Part shown: piece after piece, positions 17,538 to 27,779 of the stretch
Layout of the letters: the number at the start of each line of letters is the position of its first letter
Position numbering within the stretch: the stretch's first letter is position 1
Origin: Herbihabitans rhizosphaerae
Lineage (GTDB): Bacteria; Actinomycetota; Actinomycetes; Mycobacteriales; Pseudonocardiaceae
DNA: 64,000 nucleotides
Reading direction: 5' to 3'
Assembly: GCF_004216555.1 (NCBI RefSeq)
Contig: NZ_SGWQ01000002.1
Coordinates: 1 to 64,000 of the forward strand
Translations under genes and position numbers: made by a program
The notes under the pieces: model-generated
What the model was told of the DNA's origin: nothing
The model's database searches: none
The model's input: the letters and a program-made list of their open reading frames with translations, nothing else

Positions 17538-17894
17538 ACCAGTGTGATCGACCTGAATTTTCGCAATGACAATCCCACCGCCGTGGCGATCCAGACCATT
17601 TGGACGCCCGCCACGATCACGGTGAAGCTGTGGGGGACGAAGCGCTACACGGTCGAATTCGTCAACGGCGGCCGCTACGGCTCCACGGGTGCGCCGACAA
17701 CGGTCAAATCTCCGGGCGATTCGTGTCGCACCAGCAAGGGGCAGTCCGGATTCAGCACCTCGGATACCCAGATCGTCGGTGATCTGGCCGGAAAGGAAAT
17801 CCGCCGAACGCCTCGGACAGTGGTGTACAACTCGGTGCCGGCGATTCGCTGCGAAGTCAAGCCCGCACCTCCGAGCGCACCGCCGCCCGCCTGA
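17538..17894 (+). pseudogene. C-terminal fragment of a VanW-family protein
   Basis: The frame VIDLNFRNDNPTAVAIQT, then ITVKLWGTKRYTVEFVNGG and a cysteine pattern ending AIRCEVKP, matches the end of VanW/YoaR-type cell-wall-associated proteins (RNDxPxPV, then VxLWGTK). The upstream parts of a VanW protein are absent and no ribosome binding site fits, so this is a truncated leftover. It ends five bases before the converging betT stop. Confidence 0.65.
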
Positions 17895-17898
17895 CCGA

Positions 17899-19917
17899 TC
17901 AGCCGGCGGGTCCGTCGAGGCTGGAGCGGTGCAGGCGGAGGAACTCCAGGTGGCGTTCGTACTGGTCGAGGATGTCGCCGATGAGTTGGTCCTTGGTGTA
18001 GCCGAGCACGTCGTAGCCCTGCCCGCCGTCGGTCAGGTACACGTCCATCCGGAAGTACGTGCGGCCGCTTCCCTTGGTGGCAAAGGATGGCCGCCCGGTC
18101 TCGTGCGCGCGGAAGTGGTAGCGGAAGGTCTCCTCGTCGCCGTGCGGCACCGCCAGTTCCAGCCGCGGCAGGCCCTCGGCCGTGCTCTCCTCGACGGACG
18201 CCTCCGAGCCCTGCGCGCGCAGTTCGTCGGCCACCTCGGTGAGTGCGGGCCGGCCCACCTCGTCGACGAACGTGGTGACCGCGTCGCGGCCGGGGTAGCT
18301 CATCACCCGGCCCAGCCGGTGCCGCCAGGTGCGCTCGTTGGTCAGCGACGCGACGCGCTCGGACAGCGATGCGGGCAGGGTGGTGCGGATCGCGTCCTCG
18401 CGATGCCGCTCGACCCGCAGCGCCCGGTACAGCCCGAGCATCACGGCGAACATCACGAACGAGAACGGCAGGCCCATGATGATCGTCGCCTTCGTCAGCG
18501 CGCCGACACCACCGGCGAGCAGCATCGCGAGCGTGAGCAGACCGGTCGCCAGCGCCCAATACGCCCGCACCCATTTCGCCGAGTCGACGTTCACCTCGGT
18601 GGGCATCCGGGAGGTGAGGTTGCCCATCACCAGCGCGCCGGAGTCGGCCGAGGTGACGTAGAAAAGCAGGCCGACGATCGTGGCCAGGCCCGCGCTGAAC
18701 GTCACGCCGGGGTACTCGGCGAGCAGTTGGTAGAAACCCTGCTGCGGCGTGGTCATCGCGGTCTGGCCGAACTCCGCGTTGCCGCCGCGCACGATCGCCA
18801 GCGCGCTGTTGCCGAAGATCGACAGGAAGCACAGCGTGAACAGCAGCGGGATCACCAGAGTGGCCGCCACGAACTGCCGAATGGTGCGACCGCGGGAGAT
18901 CCTGGCGAGGAACAGGCCCACGAACGGCGCCCACGCGATCCACCACGCCCAGAAGAACAGCGTCCACGTGTTGAGCCACTCGGTCGGCTGCTCCCAGCCG
19001 AAGGTGTTCAGCGTCATCGCGGGGAACCGGCTGACGTAGTCGCCGATGTTGAGCACCAGCCGGTTCAACAACCGCACCGGGTTCTGGAAGATCAGCACGT
19101 ACAGCATCAGCAGGAGCGCCAGCAGCACGTTGGCCTGGGACAGCCGCTTGATTCCCTTGTCCACTCCGGTGACCGCGGAGATCGTGGCCATCACGACGGC
19201 GAGCGCGATCAGGCCGATCTGCGCGCCGAGGCCCTCCGGGATACCGAACAGGAACTTGAGGCCGTAGTTGAGTTGCACGACGCCGATGCCCAGCGACACC
19301 GCGATTCCGAAGATCGTGCCGATCACCGCGGCCAGCTCGGCGGTGTCGCCCGCGCGGCCGTGTATGCGCTTGCCGATGACCGGGTAGAGCGCCGACCGGA
19401 TAGATAACGGGAGCCGGTGGCGGAACGCGAAGTAACCGAGCGCCATGCCCATCAGCGCGTACATCGCCCAGCCGGTGACGCCGTAGTGGAACATCGTCCA
19501 CACCACGGCCTGCCGCGCCGCCTCGACGGTCTCCGGGGCGCCCTCCGGCGGCGCGAGGTAGTGCGACACGGGCCCGGACACGGAGAAGAACAGCAGGTCG
19601 ATGCCGATGCCGGCGGCGAAGAGCATGGCGGCCCAGGAGAACATGCCGAAGTCGGGCTTCGCGTGCTGCGGGCCGAGCTTGATCTTGCCGTAGCGGGACA
19701 CCGCCAGGAACACGACGAAGCCGAGGAACACGGTGGCGGCGACGAAGTAGTACCAGCCGAGGCCCTGGGACACCCAGCCGACGGCGGTGCCCAGCGCACT
19801 CTCCGCCCCGGTCGGGGAGATGATCGCCCACAGCGAGATCGCGATGATCAGTGCGGACGATCCGTAGAACACGAACCTGTTGATGCGCGGCGGTTTCCGC
19901 TCGATTAAGTCGGTCAC
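17899..19917 (-). CDS. betT: Choline/betaine transporter, BCCT family
   Basis: A 672-residue secondary transporter with about twelve membrane helices and a cytoplasmic C-terminal domain of about 150 residues, as in long BetT proteins that sense osmotic state. Family motifs include [32 protein letters not shown] and [20 protein letters not shown]. The GTG start at 19917 overlaps the betA stop as GTGA and has AGGAG upstream. It is the last gene of betB-betA-betT and brings choline in for oxidation to glycine betaine. Confidence 0.95.
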   Translation of the reverse strand: MTDLIERKPPRINRFVFYGSSALIIAISLWAIISPTGAESALGTAVGWVSQGLGWYYFVAATVFLGFVVFLAVSRYGKIKLGPQHAKPDFGMFSWAAMLFAAGIGIDLLFFSVSGPVSHYLAPPEGAPETVEAARQAVVWTMFHYGVTGWAMYALMGMALGYFAFRHRLPLSIRSALYPVIGKRIHGRAGDTAELAAVIGTIFGIAVSLGIGVVQLNYGLKFLFGIPEGLGAQIGLIALAVVMATISAVTGVDKGIKRLSQANVLLALLLMLYVLIFQNPVRLLNRLVLNIGDYVSRFPAMTLNTFGWEQPTEWLNTWTLFFWAWWIAWAPFVGLFLARISRGRTIRQFVAATLVIPLLFTLCFLSIFGNSALAIVRGGNAEFGQTAMTTPQQGFYQLLAEYPGVTFSAGLATIVGLLFYVTSADSGALVMGNLTSRMPTEVNVDSAKWVRAYWALATGLLTLAMLLAGGVGALTKATIIMGLPFSFVMFAVMLGLYRALRVERHREDAIRTTLPASLSERVASLTNERTWRHRLGRVMSYPGRDAVTTFVDEVGRPALTEVADELRAQGSEASVEESTAEGLPRLELAVPHGDEETFRYHFRAHETGRPSFATKGSGRTYFRMDVYLTDGGQGYDVLGYTKDQLIGDILDQYERHLEFLRLHRSSLDGPAG

Positions 19918-21587
19918 GACGGTCGCCTCTCCTGGTCGGCACCGTGCCGATGGAAGTCCACTGTGGACGGTTCGAGCGGGGTGTCGCCGCGGATCAGGTC
20001 GGCCGCCTTCTCCGCCAACATGATCACCGGCGCGTAGATGTTTCCGTTGGTGACATAGGGCATCGCGGACGCGTCGACCACTCGCAGCCCGTCCACGCCG
20101 TGCACGGCCATGGAGTCCGGGTCGAGCACCGACATCTCGTCCACGCCCATCTTCGCGGTGCACGACGGGTGGTAGGCGGTCTCCGCGTCGCGGGCCACCC
20201 AGTCCAGGATCTCGTTGTCGGACTGGACATCCGGGCCCGGCGACAGCTCGCCGCCGTCGTAGGGAGCGAAGGCGGGCTGGCGAAGGATCTCCCGCGCGAC
20301 CCGCACCGCCTCGACCCATTCCTTGCGATCGTTGGGCGTGGACAGATAGTTGAACCGCAGCGCCGGGTGTGTGCGGGGATTCGTCGAGGTGATCTTCACC
20401 GAGCCGCGCACGTCGGAGTACATCGGTCCGATGTGGACCTGGTAGCCGTGCTCCGCGTTCACCGGCGTGCCGTCGTAGCGCACGGCGATCGGCAGGAAGT
20501 GGAACATCAGGTTCGGGTAGGCCACCTCGTCGTTGCCGCGGACGAACCCGCCGGCCTCGAAGTGGTTGGTGGCCGCCGGACCGGTCTTGGTGAGCATCCA
20601 GCGCAGCCCGATCGCGGGGCGGTTGCGCAGTTTCAGCGCCGGGTTGAACGAGATCGGCTGGGTGCACGCGTGCTGTACGTACACCTCGAGGTGGTCCTGC
20701 AGGTTCTCGCCGACACCCGGCAGCGCGTGCACCATCTCGACACCGAGCGGCCGCAGCTCGTCCGGGTTGCCGATACCGGACAGTTGGAGCAACTGCGGGG
20801 TGTTGATCGCGCCACCGCAGAGGATCACCTCGCCGGCCCGCACCTCGCGCTTCGGGCGGCCGGGGCGACGGTAGGCGACGCCGACCGCGCGGGTGCCCTC
20901 GAACAGCACCCGATCGACCTGCGCGAGGCAGCGCACGGTCAGGTTCTTCCGGTGCCGCACCGGATGCAGGTACGCCCGCGCCGCCGACCACCTCCGTCCA
21001 TTTCGGACAGTGCGGTCGAAGCGCGCGAAACCCTCCTGCTGGCGGCCGTTCACGTCGGAGGTGAGCGGGTAACCGGCCTCCTGCGCGGCGGACAGGAACG
21101 CCTCGAACAACGGGTTGTCCGACGGTCCGCGCTCCAGCCACAGCGGGCCGCCCTGGCCGCGCCAGTCGTCCTCCCCGGCGACGCAGTGCTCCATCTTTTT
21201 GAAGTACGGCAAGCAATGCGCGTAGTCCCATGTGGACATACCGGGGTCGGCGCCCCAGCGTTCCAGGTCCAACGGGTTGCCCCGCTGGAAGATCATGCCG
21301 TTGATGGAGCTGGAGCCGCCGAGTACCCGCCCTCGGCCGTGGCTGACCCGCCGGCCGCCCATGTGCGGCTCCGGCTCGGACTCGTAGCACCAGTCGTAGA
21401 GCCGGTTGCCGATCACCATGGTCAGCGCGGCTGGCATGTGGATGAACGGATCCCAGATCCAGTCCGGGCGTCCGGCCTCCAGCACGAGCACCGACGTGCC
21501 GGGGTCCTCGGTGAGCCGGTTGGCGAGCACGCAGCCCGCGGATCCGCCGCCGACGATGACGTAGTCGTAGGTCCTGTCCTGGCTCAT
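19914..21587 (-). CDS. betA: Choline dehydrogenase (GMC oxidoreductase)
   Basis: A 557-residue FAD enzyme that oxidises choline to betaine aldehyde. The N-terminal [19 protein letters not shown] is the dinucleotide-binding motif. [20 protein letters not shown] is the first GMC signature and [20 protein letters not shown] the second. The catalytic His region appears as [10 protein letters not shown], and [16 protein letters not shown] closes the FAD site. It overlaps betB upstream (ATGA at 21584-21587) and betT downstream (GTGA), so all three are translationally coupled. Confidence 0.95.
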   Translation of the reverse strand: MSQDRTYDYVIVGGGSAGCVLANRLTEDPGTSVLVLEAGRPDWIWDPFIHMPAALTMVIGNRLYDWCYESEPEPHMGGRRVSHGRGRVLGGSSSINGMIFQRGNPLDLERWGADPGMSTWDYAHCLPYFKKMEHCVAGEDDWRGQGGPLWLERGPSDNPLFEAFLSAAQEAGYPLTSDVNGRQQEGFARFDRTVRNGRRWSAARAYLHPVRHRKNLTVRCLAQVDRVLFEGTRAVGVAYRRPGRPKREVRAGEVILCGGAINTPQLLQLSGIGNPDELRPLGVEMVHALPGVGENLQDHLEVYVQHACTQPISFNPALKLRNRPAIGLRWMLTKTGPAATNHFEAGGFVRGNDEVAYPNLMFHFLPIAVRYDGTPVNAEHGYQVHIGPMYSDVRGSVKITSTNPRTHPALRFNYLSTPNDRKEWVEAVRVAREILRQPAFAPYDGGELSPGPDVQSDNEILDWVARDAETAYHPSCTAKMGVDEMSVLDPDSMAVHGVDGLRVVDASAMPYVTNGNIYAPVIMLAEKAADLIRGDTPLEPSTVDFHRHGADQERRPS

Positions 21588-23053
21588 GGTGTGTCTCCTC
21601 CGGAGAACCAGCCGGACGGCGCGGGCCGGATGTTGTGGTAGACGTGCTTGGCCTCGCGGTACTCGCCGAGGCCGGACGGGCCCAGCTCGCGGCCGATGCC
21701 GGACTTGCCGAACCCGCCCCATTCCGCTTGTGGCACATAGGGATGGAAGTCGTTGATCCACACCGTGCCGTGCCGCAGCGTGCCGGCGACCCGCTGCGCG
21801 CGCGACGCGTCGTTGGTCCACACGGCGCCGGCGAGCCCGTACTCGGTGTCGTTGGCGAGCGCGATCGCCTGCTCCTCGGTGTCGAACGGCTCCACCGTGA
21901 GCACCGGGCCGAAGACCTCCTCGCGCACGATCGCCATCGTCGAGTCGCAGCCGGTGAAGATCGTGGGACGCAGGAAGTACCCGTCATCGAGGCCTTCGGG
22001 GCGGGTGCCGCCGGTGACGAGGGTGGCGCCCTCCTCGACGGCTCGCGCGATGTGCGCCTCCACCTTGTCGCGGTGTTCCGCGGAGACCAGCGGGCCGCAC
22101 TCCGTCTTCTCGTCCGCCCCGTCGCCGAGCCGGATGGCGTCCGCGCGGCGGGCCAGTTCGGCGACGAACCGGTCGTGGATCGAGGAGTGCACGATCAGCC
22201 GGGAGCCGGCCGAGCAGACCTGTCCACTGTGCAGGAACGCGGCGGTGAGCGCGTTGTCCACGGCCGTCTCGAAGTCCGCGTCGGGGAACACGACGTTCGG
22301 GTTCTTCCCGCCCAACTCCAGCGCGAGCTTCTTCACGCCGGGTGCCGCCGCGGCCATGATCCGCTGCCCGGTCGCCAGCCCGCCGGTGAACGACACGAGG
22401 TCGACGTCCGGGTGGGCGACCAGCGCGCCGCCGACCGTGGCGCCGTCGCCGAGCACCAGGTTCACCACGCCGTCGGGCACCCCGGCCTCGGCGGCCAGCC
22501 GTACCAAGTGGACAGTGGACAGCGGGGTGAGCTCGCTCGGCTTGAGCACCGCCGTGTTGCCGGCGGCCAGCGCGGGCGCGAGCTTCCAGGACATCTGCAG
22601 CAGCGGGTAGTTCCACGGCGCGATCAGCGCGCAGACGCCGACCGGCTCGTAGGTGACCCGGCTGACCACGTCCATGTTGCCGGTGTCCACGACGCGGCCG
22701 GCGTCGGTGGTGGCGAGGTTCGCGTAGTAGCGGAAGACGCCGACGACGTCGTCCACGTCGATGCGCCCCTCCGGCACGGTCTTGCCGGTGTCGCGGCTCT
22801 CCGTGCGGGCGATCTCCTCGCGGTCGCGGACCAGCAGCCCGGCGATCGTGCGCAGCAGTTCGCCGCGGTCGGCGGCCGAGGTCTGCCGCCACGGGCCGCG
22901 GAACGCCATGCGCGCGGCGGCGACGGCGGCGTCGACCTCGGCCTCGCCGGCTTCGCTGACCGTCGCCAACTCCGTGCCGTTCGCGGGATTGCGGATCGGT
23001 CTGCCAGGTGCCGTCGAGGAGATCCACGTTCCGTTGACGAACAACTCTGGCAT
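21584..23053 (-). CDS. betB: Betaine aldehyde dehydrogenase
   Basis: A 489-residue NAD(P)-dependent aldehyde dehydrogenase. Visible landmarks are [47 protein letters not shown] (catalytic Glu) and [14 protein letters not shown] (catalytic Cys). It oxidises betaine aldehyde to the osmoprotectant glycine betaine. It is the first gene of the betBAT operon, divergent from betI across a short region holding GTACAC repeats. Confidence 0.95.
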   Translation of the reverse strand: MPELFVNGTWISSTAPGRPIRNPANGTELATVSEAGEAEVDAAVAAARMAFRGPWRQTSAADRGELLRTIAGLLVRDREEIARTESRDTGKTVPEGRIDVDDVVGVFRYYANLATTDAGRVVDTGNMDVVSRVTYEPVGVCALIAPWNYPLLQMSWKLAPALAAGNTAVLKPSELTPLSTVHLVRLAAEAGVPDGVVNLVLGDGATVGGALVAHPDVDLVSFTGGLATGQRIMAAAAPGVKKLALELGGKNPNVVFPDADFETAVDNALTAAFLHSGQVCSAGSRLIVHSSIHDRFVAELARRADAIRLGDGADEKTECGPLVSAEHRDKVEAHIARAVEEGATLVTGGTRPEGLDDGYFLRPTIFTGCDSTMAIVREEVFGPVLTVEPFDTEEQAIALANDTEYGLAGAVWTNDASRAQRVAGTLRHGTVWINDFHPYVPQAEWGGFGKSGIGRELGPSGLGEYREAKHVYHNIRPAPSGWFSGGDTP

Positions 23054-23080
23054 GTGATCCTCTCCCGACCCGCGAAATGC

Positions 23081-23116
23081 GTACGACCGTACACATAAAG
23101 TGTACTAATGTACACA
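23081..23116. promoter_or_regulatory. Probable BetI operator
   Basis: GTACAC at 23090-23095 and GTGTAC at 23101-23106 form a perfect inverted repeat around ATAAA, with another GTACAC at 23111-23116 and CGTACG at 23081-23086. This stacked array fills the gap between divergent betB and betI and ends three bases before the betI GTG. Its place and symmetry fit a TetR-family operator controlling both directions. Confidence 0.7.
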
Positions 23117-23118
23117 TC

Positions 23119-23676
23119 GTGACGTCAGCGACGAACCGCCGCCGCGGCCCGACCGACCCGGACCGCCGCGACCGCATCGCCCGCGCGGCCATCGCCGTCG
23201 TCGCCGAGCAGGGGATCCGCAAGCTCAGCCACCGGACCGTGGCCGCGAAGGCCGGGGTGCCGCTCGGCTCGACCACCTATCACTTCGCCACGCTCGACGA
23301 TCTGCTCGCCGCCGCGCTGGACAAGGCGGCTGAGCGGAGCGTCGCGGAACTGCGTGCGTGGGAGCAGGCGTTGTCACCGGACGCGGATCTGGCGACCGCA
23401 CTGGCGGACTTCGTGCTCGCGTCGATCGCCGAGCGTCGCGCGGAGACGATGGCCGAGTACAACCTCTACGCGCTCGCGCTGCATCGCGCGCACCTGCGCA
23501 CGGCGGCGGTCGCGTGGGACGACGCGCTTGCCGACGTGCTGTGCGCGCGCACTGACGAACTCACCGGCAGGATGCTCGGCGTGCTGCTGTGCGGTCTGCT
23601 GATGCAGGCGGTACTTCGCGAGGATCCGTTGGCCCGCAACGACATCGAGGCCCAACTCCGCCGCGCCCTGTCGTGA
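23119..23676 (+). CDS. betI: TetR-family regulator of the bet operon
   Basis: A 185-residue TetR-type repressor from the GTG at 23119. The helix-turn-helix is clear (RIARAAIAVVAEQGIRKLSH, then RTVAAKAGVPLGSTTYHF), followed by a ligand-binding helical domain. Choline is the expected inducer by analogy with BetI. The start codon follows the operator array at 3 bases, so the transcript may be nearly leaderless; an in-frame ATG at 23077 lies upstream of the array. Confidence 0.88.
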   Translation: MTSATNRRRGPTDPDRRDRIARAAIAVVAEQGIRKLSHRTVAAKAGVPLGSTTYHFATLDDLLAAALDKAAERSVAELRAWEQALSPDADLATALADFVLASIAERRAETMAEYNLYALALHRAHLRTAAVAWDDALADVLCARTDELTGRMLGVLLCGLLMQAVLREDPLARNDIEAQLRRALS

Positions 23677-23806
23677 CGATCACGGATTCGCGGTCGTCCT
23701 CCGTGGCCGGCGCCGGGATCGGAGGCTCCACGATCCAGCCGAGCGCGGCGGCGGTCCGCAGTGCGCACGCGTAGCAGGTTCGCGGGGAGGGTGGTGGCGC
23801 GTCCAT
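23561..23806 (-). CDS. Possible small protein behind the aquaporin gene
   Basis: An 81-codon frame whose ATG lies one base after the aquaporin TGA (TGACATG), which would suit coupled translation. The first 45 residues include CYACALRTAAALGWIVEPPI. The remainder runs antisense into the 3' end of betI and is less plausible. No family is recognised, so this may be a chance frame. Confidence 0.3.
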   Translation of the reverse strand: MDAPPPSPRTCYACALRTAAALGWIVEPPIPAPATEDDRESVIVTTGRGGVGPRCRCGPTDPREVPPASADRTAARRASCR

Positions 23807-23807
23807 G

Positions 23808-24542
23808 TCAGAGCCGGCTCGTCGCGGTGGGCTCGACGGATTCCGACGGGCGGCGGCCCGCGACCCAGTCCCAGAGGAAGGCCGCGGCGAGGCCGCCGAC
23901 GATCGGGCCGGCGAGGTAGGCGAGCAGTTGTGACCACGCGGCCGGCTCGCCGGCGAGCGACAGGATCGTGTCCGGGCCGAGCGTGCGCGCCAGGTTCACC
24001 GACGCGCCGGTGAGCGGGCCAAACACCAGGATCTGTGTGGTCAGGGCGAGCCCGATACCGAAGCCGTGCACGCCTTTCGGCGCGTTGGGCGCCACGGCCA
24101 GCGCGAAGACCGCGGTCACCAGAATGAACGCGCCGATCGCCTCCGCGACCAGTGCCTGCCCGTACCCGACGCCGGTGCCGAACGTCGTCGCACCAAGGCC
24201 GGCCGCCGTGGCGGTGCCGGCGTAGGCCGCGTACACCAGGCCGGCGCCCGTCACCCCGCCCACGAGCTGCACGGCCAGGTAGGCCGGCACCTCCCGCCAC
24301 GGGAACCGTCCGCGCGCGGCGAGCGCCACCGTCACGGTCGGGTTGAAATGACCACCGGACACCGCACCGAACGCGTAGATCGCCACGGCTAAGGCCAGCC
24401 CGTGCGCCAGTGCGACGAGCAGTAAGCCCGGTCCACCGACGTGGGCGGCCGCCACGGACACCGCGGCACCGATGCCGAACAGGCACAGGATGGTCGTTCC
24501 GGCGAGTTCAGCGAGCAGCCGGCGCGCCAGGGAGATGTCCAC
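23808..24542 (-). CDS. Aquaporin/glycerol facilitator-like channel
   Basis: A 244-residue MIP-family channel with six membrane helices, from the GTG at 24542 preceded by AAAGGACG. LLAELAGTTILCLFG starts helix 1. The two pore loops are GGHFNPTVTVAL and GASVNLARTLGPD, so the usual NPA pair is altered to NPT and NLA. The changes could alter selectivity. The gene lies beside the betaine genes but faces the divergent asparaginase gene, with no clear operon partner. Confidence 0.85.
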   Translation of the reverse strand: MDISLARRLLAELAGTTILCLFGIGAAVSVAAAHVGGPGLLLVALAHGLALAVAIYAFGAVSGGHFNPTVTVALAARGRFPWREVPAYLAVQLVGGVTGAGLVYAAYAGTATAAGLGATTFGTGVGYGQALVAEAIGAFILVTAVFALAVAPNAPKGVHGFGIGLALTTQILVFGPLTGASVNLARTLGPDTILSLAGEPAAWSQLLAYLAGPIVGGLAAAFLWDWVAGRRPSESVEPTATSRL

Positions 24543-24722
24543 GTAATCGTCCTTTCGGTTGCGGGGCAAGGGTTTTAGGACGGTTCGTGGATTCAAACCT
24601 AGGGAGGGCTCGGCTGGCCGCGATACTGGCTGCGAGCGCGCGTAAGCGAATGGTAATAGCTGGGGGACCTCCCGGAGTAAGCTTCGGATCACTGTCCGCG
24701 ATCGGTCCAGGGAGGAGTTCCC

Positions 24723-25724
24723 GTGTCCATTGCCCAGCCGGCAGGTCGCCGCGTCGCCGTGTTCGCCCTCGGCGGCACCATCGCCATGGCCAGTAGCGAT
24801 GCCGGGGGAGTCGTGCCGGCTCTGTCCGCCGGCCAGCTCGTCGACGCCGTGCCCGGGCTGGCGGACACCGGGATCACGGTGGAGGTCGAGGATGTCTGTC
24901 AGAAACCTGGCGCGTCTTTGACGTTCGAGGACATTGTCGAACTCGCGGACATCATTTCCGGTCGGCTCGCGGCCGGTGACGTCGACGGGGTCGTGGTCAT
25001 CCAGGGCACCGACACGATCGAGGAGACGGCCTATCTGCTCGATCTCCTTCACGCGGGGCCGCAGCCGCTGGTCGTGACCGGCGCGATGCGCAACCCCACC
25101 CAGGCCGGCGCGGACGGGCCGGCGAACGTGCTCGCCGCGATCCAGACCGCGGCGAGCGCCGACACTCGCGGACAAGGGTGTCTGGTCGTGCTCGCGGACG
25201 AGATCCACGCCGCCCGGCGCGTTCGCAAGACGCACGCCACCAGTGGTGCGACTTTCCAGTCACCGAACGGCGGCGCGCTCGGTGCGGTCGTGGAGGGCCG
25301 GGCCCGGCTTCACAACGTGCTCGCGCACCGCACGAACGTGCCGTCCGACCCGTGGCTGGCCGGCAAGCGCGTCGGCGTGGTCACGATCACCCTCGGCGAT
25401 GACGGAACGCTCATCGAGGCCGCCGCGGATCGGCTCGACGGCTTGGTCGTCGCCGCTTTCGGGGTCGGCCACGTGCCTTCTGGGCTTGTGCCGCTTCTGT
25501 CGGAGCTTGCCGAGCGGATCCCTGTGGTGCTGGCGTCCCGGACGGGGGGCGGCTCGACATTGCGCTCCACGTACGGGTTTCCGGGCAGTGAGCGTGACCT
25601 GCTCGACCGTGGTCTCGTGGGCGCCGGGTTCCTCGACCCGCTCAAGGCGCGCATCCTGCTGTACGCCCTGCTCGCCGCCGGCGCCGACCGTGCCGCCATC
25701 GCTGCCGCGTTCGAGGCCGCATAG
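24723..25724 (+). CDS. L-asparaginase, type I/II bacterial family
   Basis: A 333-residue enzyme hydrolysing asparagine to aspartate and ammonia. Signatures are [14 protein letters not shown] near the N-terminus (first catalytic Thr) and [20 protein letters not shown] (the GTDT active-site motif with Thr-Asp), then VVTGAMRNP. No signal peptide is seen, suggesting a cytoplasmic enzyme. GTG 24723 follows a good AGGAGG. A strong terminator follows. Confidence 0.93.
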   Translation: MSIAQPAGRRVAVFALGGTIAMASSDAGGVVPALSAGQLVDAVPGLADTGITVEVEDVCQKPGASLTFEDIVELADIISGRLAAGDVDGVVVIQGTDTIEETAYLLDLLHAGPQPLVVTGAMRNPTQAGADGPANVLAAIQTAASADTRGQGCLVVLADEIHAARRVRKTHATSGATFQSPNGGALGAVVEGRARLHNVLAHRTNVPSDPWLAGKRVGVVTITLGDDGTLIEAAADRLDGLVVAAFGVGHVPSGLVPLLSELAERIPVVLASRTGGGSTLRSTYGFPGSERDLLDRGLVGAGFLDPLKARILLYALLAAGADRAAIAAAFEAA

Positions 25725-25735
25725 GCATGCGAAAG

Positions 25736-25769
25736 CCGGCAGGCCCCGCTGTGTCGCGGGGCCTGCCGG
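25736..25769 (+). terminator. Rho-independent terminator after the asparaginase gene
   Basis: A perfect 14-bp stem (25736-25749 with 25756-25769) and 6-base loop, followed by GTTT. It starts 11 bases after the asparaginase stop and may also serve the converging cold-shock gene. Confidence 0.85.
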
Positions 25770-25806
25770 GTTTCAGTAGAACGTCCGAGCTGTCGCCCGG
25801 GCCAAA

Positions 25807-26010
25807 TCAGATGACGGTGACGCCAGTGGCCTGCGGGCCCTTCTGGCCCTGCCCGACCTCGAACTGCACGCGCTGGTTCTCCTCGAGCGACTTGAAGCCG
25901 CCACCCTGGATCTCCGAGTAGTGCACGAAGACGTCGGCGGTGCCGTCGTCAGGGGCGATGAAGCCGAAACCCTTTTCAGAGTTGAACCACTTCACAACGC
26001 CTTGAGCCAT
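25807..26010 (-). CDS. Cold-shock protein, CspA family
   Basis: A 67-residue single OB-fold RNA-binding protein. RNP1 ([10 protein letters not shown]) and RNP2 (DVFVHYSEI) are both intact, and the ending [12 protein letters not shown] is typical of actinobacterial Csp proteins. The protein binds single-stranded RNA or DNA and acts as an RNA chaperone. A TATAAA-like box at 26138-26143 on the minus strand suggests a 5' leader of about 120 bases, as is usual for csp genes. Confidence 0.96.
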   Translation of the reverse strand: MAQGVVKWFNSEKGFGFIAPDDGTADVFVHYSEIQGGGFKSLEENQRVQFEVGQGQKGPQATGVTVI

Positions 26011-26315
26011 TTTCTGTCTCCTCGACAGGTGGGAATTCGGAACGCCGCTGGTGCGGCGGCCGGGTTGTCCGCGACGGGATCGCTTCGACCAACCTGGAGT
26101 CAGACGGGCGGCCCGCGACAACGTTTCGCGAGCGCGTTTATACACGAACACAAAACTAACGACCGAGTAGAGCCTACACCGCCAGCGCGTGTCGCGCGAC
26201 GCCGGGCGCCCAGTGGCTTCGCGCGCCGGCCCTGTGCGGTCGGTTATGCGGTCCCTTATGCGGTCGTCGGCGAGCGTGGGTGCTCGTGGACGCCGATCGA
26301 GAAGGGCAGGTCAGG
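26011..26315. other. Cold-shock leader and intergenic region
   Basis: The first part is the presumed csp 5' leader, with a minus-strand -10-like TATAAA at 26138-26143. The rest, towards the isonitrile synthase gene, shows no convincing gene; GGTTATGCGGTC and CTTATGCGGTC near 26240-26265 form a short direct repeat. Confidence 0.4.
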
Positions 26316-27182
26316 GTGCACGATCTCGACGCCGGACGGGCCGTGCTGGACCGGGTCCTGCTGCACCGGCGGTCCTCGCCGATCGGCCGGCAGTGCTCCG
26401 AGACCCCGTGCGCTCGATGCGCGGCGCCGCACCTGGGCCGGGTGGCCCGCGCGGTGGCGGCCGGCAAGCCCATCGAGCTGGTGCTGCCCGCCTTCCCGAC
26501 GAAGTCGCCGAATCCGGCCAAGGTGCTCGGCATCCGCCCGGACATGGCCGAGGAGCTGGCCCTGCGGTTCCTCGCCGAGCTGTGCGGGGACATCGAGAAG
26601 ATCCACCCGCCCGGTGCCAAGGTGATCATCTGCTCGGACGGCCGGGTCTTCGAGGAACTGATCAAGGTGCCGGACCGGGACATCACCGCCTACCAGCACG
26701 GCATGCGTGAACTGGTCGACAAGATTTCCCCTGATTTTCACCAACTGTTCAACTTGGACGACGTCTGCCCGGGTCAGAGCCACGACCAGATGCGGGCGAT
26801 GATCGACGACGAGTTCGGCGAACCGTTCGAGGAGCCGCGTGCCGAACTCAAGGCCGACGAGAACGGCCTGGCCATGTACCGGGGCATCGTCCGGTTCCTG
26901 GTCGAGGACCTCTGGCACGAGAGCTTCCCGGGCTCCAAGTCCGCGTTGCAACGGGATTGCCGCAAGCGTGCCTACAGGGTCGTCGCGCGCAGCCGTGCCT
27001 GGGGCCGCCTGCTGGCCGCGCGATTCCCGGACGCGGTGCGGCTGTCCATCCACCCGCAGCCGTGCGGATCGACGGCCGGCCGAGTCACTACGAGCTGCCC
27101 GCCGCCCTGTCACACGCGCGGGGGCGAGCTGATCGAAATACCGGGTGCGTCGCCGACCGCGCGACGAAGTTCCGCCGCGTAG
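26316..27182 (+). pseudogene. Isonitrile synthase (PvcA/DIT1 family), 3'-damaged
   Basis: Up to about codon 250 this is a good isocyanide synthase of the PvcA/DIT1 family: CARCAAPH, ELVLPAFPTKSPNPAKVLG, CSDGRVFEELIKVPD, ITAYQHGMREL and FPDAVRLSIHPQPCGS. Such enzymes convert the amino group of Tyr or Trp to an isonitrile using ribulose 5-phosphate. After HPQPCGS the usual EKIG and WHGV region is missing. The expected tail (VRIDGRPSHYELP) appears in another frame right at the junction, so a deletion has joined two parts out of frame. GTG 26280 is an alternative start. No biosynthetic partners lie nearby. Confidence 0.75.
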
Positions 27183-27223
27183 TTGCGCAGGTTCGCGGCC
27201 GCGGAGGGCGGCGCGTTGTCTCC

Positions 27224-27391
27224 TCACAGCACTTGATGGAGGTGCCGGGTCGATACGGGTCGCCCGGCCATGAGCGCGGTCGCGGCGATAAGCGCACGGA
27301 TCTTCGGACCGCGGAGAGGCATGCTCTGGCCGTCGACAATCAATTCGACGGGACCGAGAAGTCGCACGTGGACGCGGTCGCCGTTCGTCAC
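27224..27391 (-). pseudogene. N-terminal scrap of a SARP/AfsR-type regulator
   Basis: A 55-codon frame from GTG 27391 reads VHVRLLGPVELIVDGQSMPL, then GPKIRALIAATALMAGRPVS, and stops. This is the start of the DNA-binding domain of SARP/AfsR regulators, cut after the first helices. Nothing downstream continues it. Together with the damaged isonitrile synthase it marks a decayed junction. Confidence 0.65.
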
Positions 27392-27547
27392 CCGCCCACT
27401 TTACGGCGACGCGTGTAGCCGACTCCAGAAACTGTAGTTCGGCTTTTCCCTGTCGATTCCAGCCAATCGGGTCTTGACAGAGCCCGTCAAATCACACGAT
27501 CGGGTGAACCTTGTCCTGGGTTGCCCTGCTGGCAAGTGAAACCGGGT

Positions 27548-27567
27548 GTGTGCTCGTCCGAGCACAC
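27548..27567. promoter_or_regulatory. Perfect 20-bp palindrome before the sigma-factor operon
   Basis: The two arms, GTGTGCTCG at 27548-27556 and CGAGCACAC at 27559-27567, are separated by TC. The site lies 27 bases upstream of the GTG at 27594 and is a likely regulator binding site for the three-gene unit. Upstream, TTGACAGAGCCCGTCAA near 27474 could include a -35 box. Confidence 0.5.
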
Positions 27568-27593
27568 GGTCCCCACACCTTGAGGACGATTTA

Positions 27594-27779
27594 GTGTTTC
27601 CTGACCTGCTGCCCTCCTACGAGTGGCTCGTGTGGTGCCCGACGTTGGCCCTTGCTTGGTGGATGCTGAGTGCCCGCGGGCGGCGCCGCGATGCCACCGG
27701 CAACGGCGGTCGGCGGCTGACCGTGGAGGTCACCGTCGGCGTCCGGCGCTCCGGCTGGGACCGGGGTTCGGCTTCGTGA
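27594..27779 (+). CDS. Small membrane protein coupled to a sigma factor
   Basis: A 61-residue protein starting at GTG 27594 after GAGGACGATTTA. It has one hydrophobic segment (WLVWCPTLALAWWML, residues 10-24) followed by a basic, hydrophilic tail. Its TGA overlaps the sigma-factor GTG (GTGA at 27776-27779), so the sigma factor is translationally coupled to it. The size, membrane helix and position invite comparison with membrane-bound sigma regulators, but there is no anti-sigma motif. Confidence 0.55.
   Translation: MFPDLLPSYEWLVWCPTLALAWWMLSARGRRRDATGNGGRRLTVEVTVGVRRSGWDRGSAS

Noticed and set aside
17899-21987. A single very long minus-strand frame covering betT and beyond
   Set aside because: Only its C-terminal 672 codons are betT; the upstream part is the off-frame shadow of betA, which has its own start and stop and GTGA overlap.
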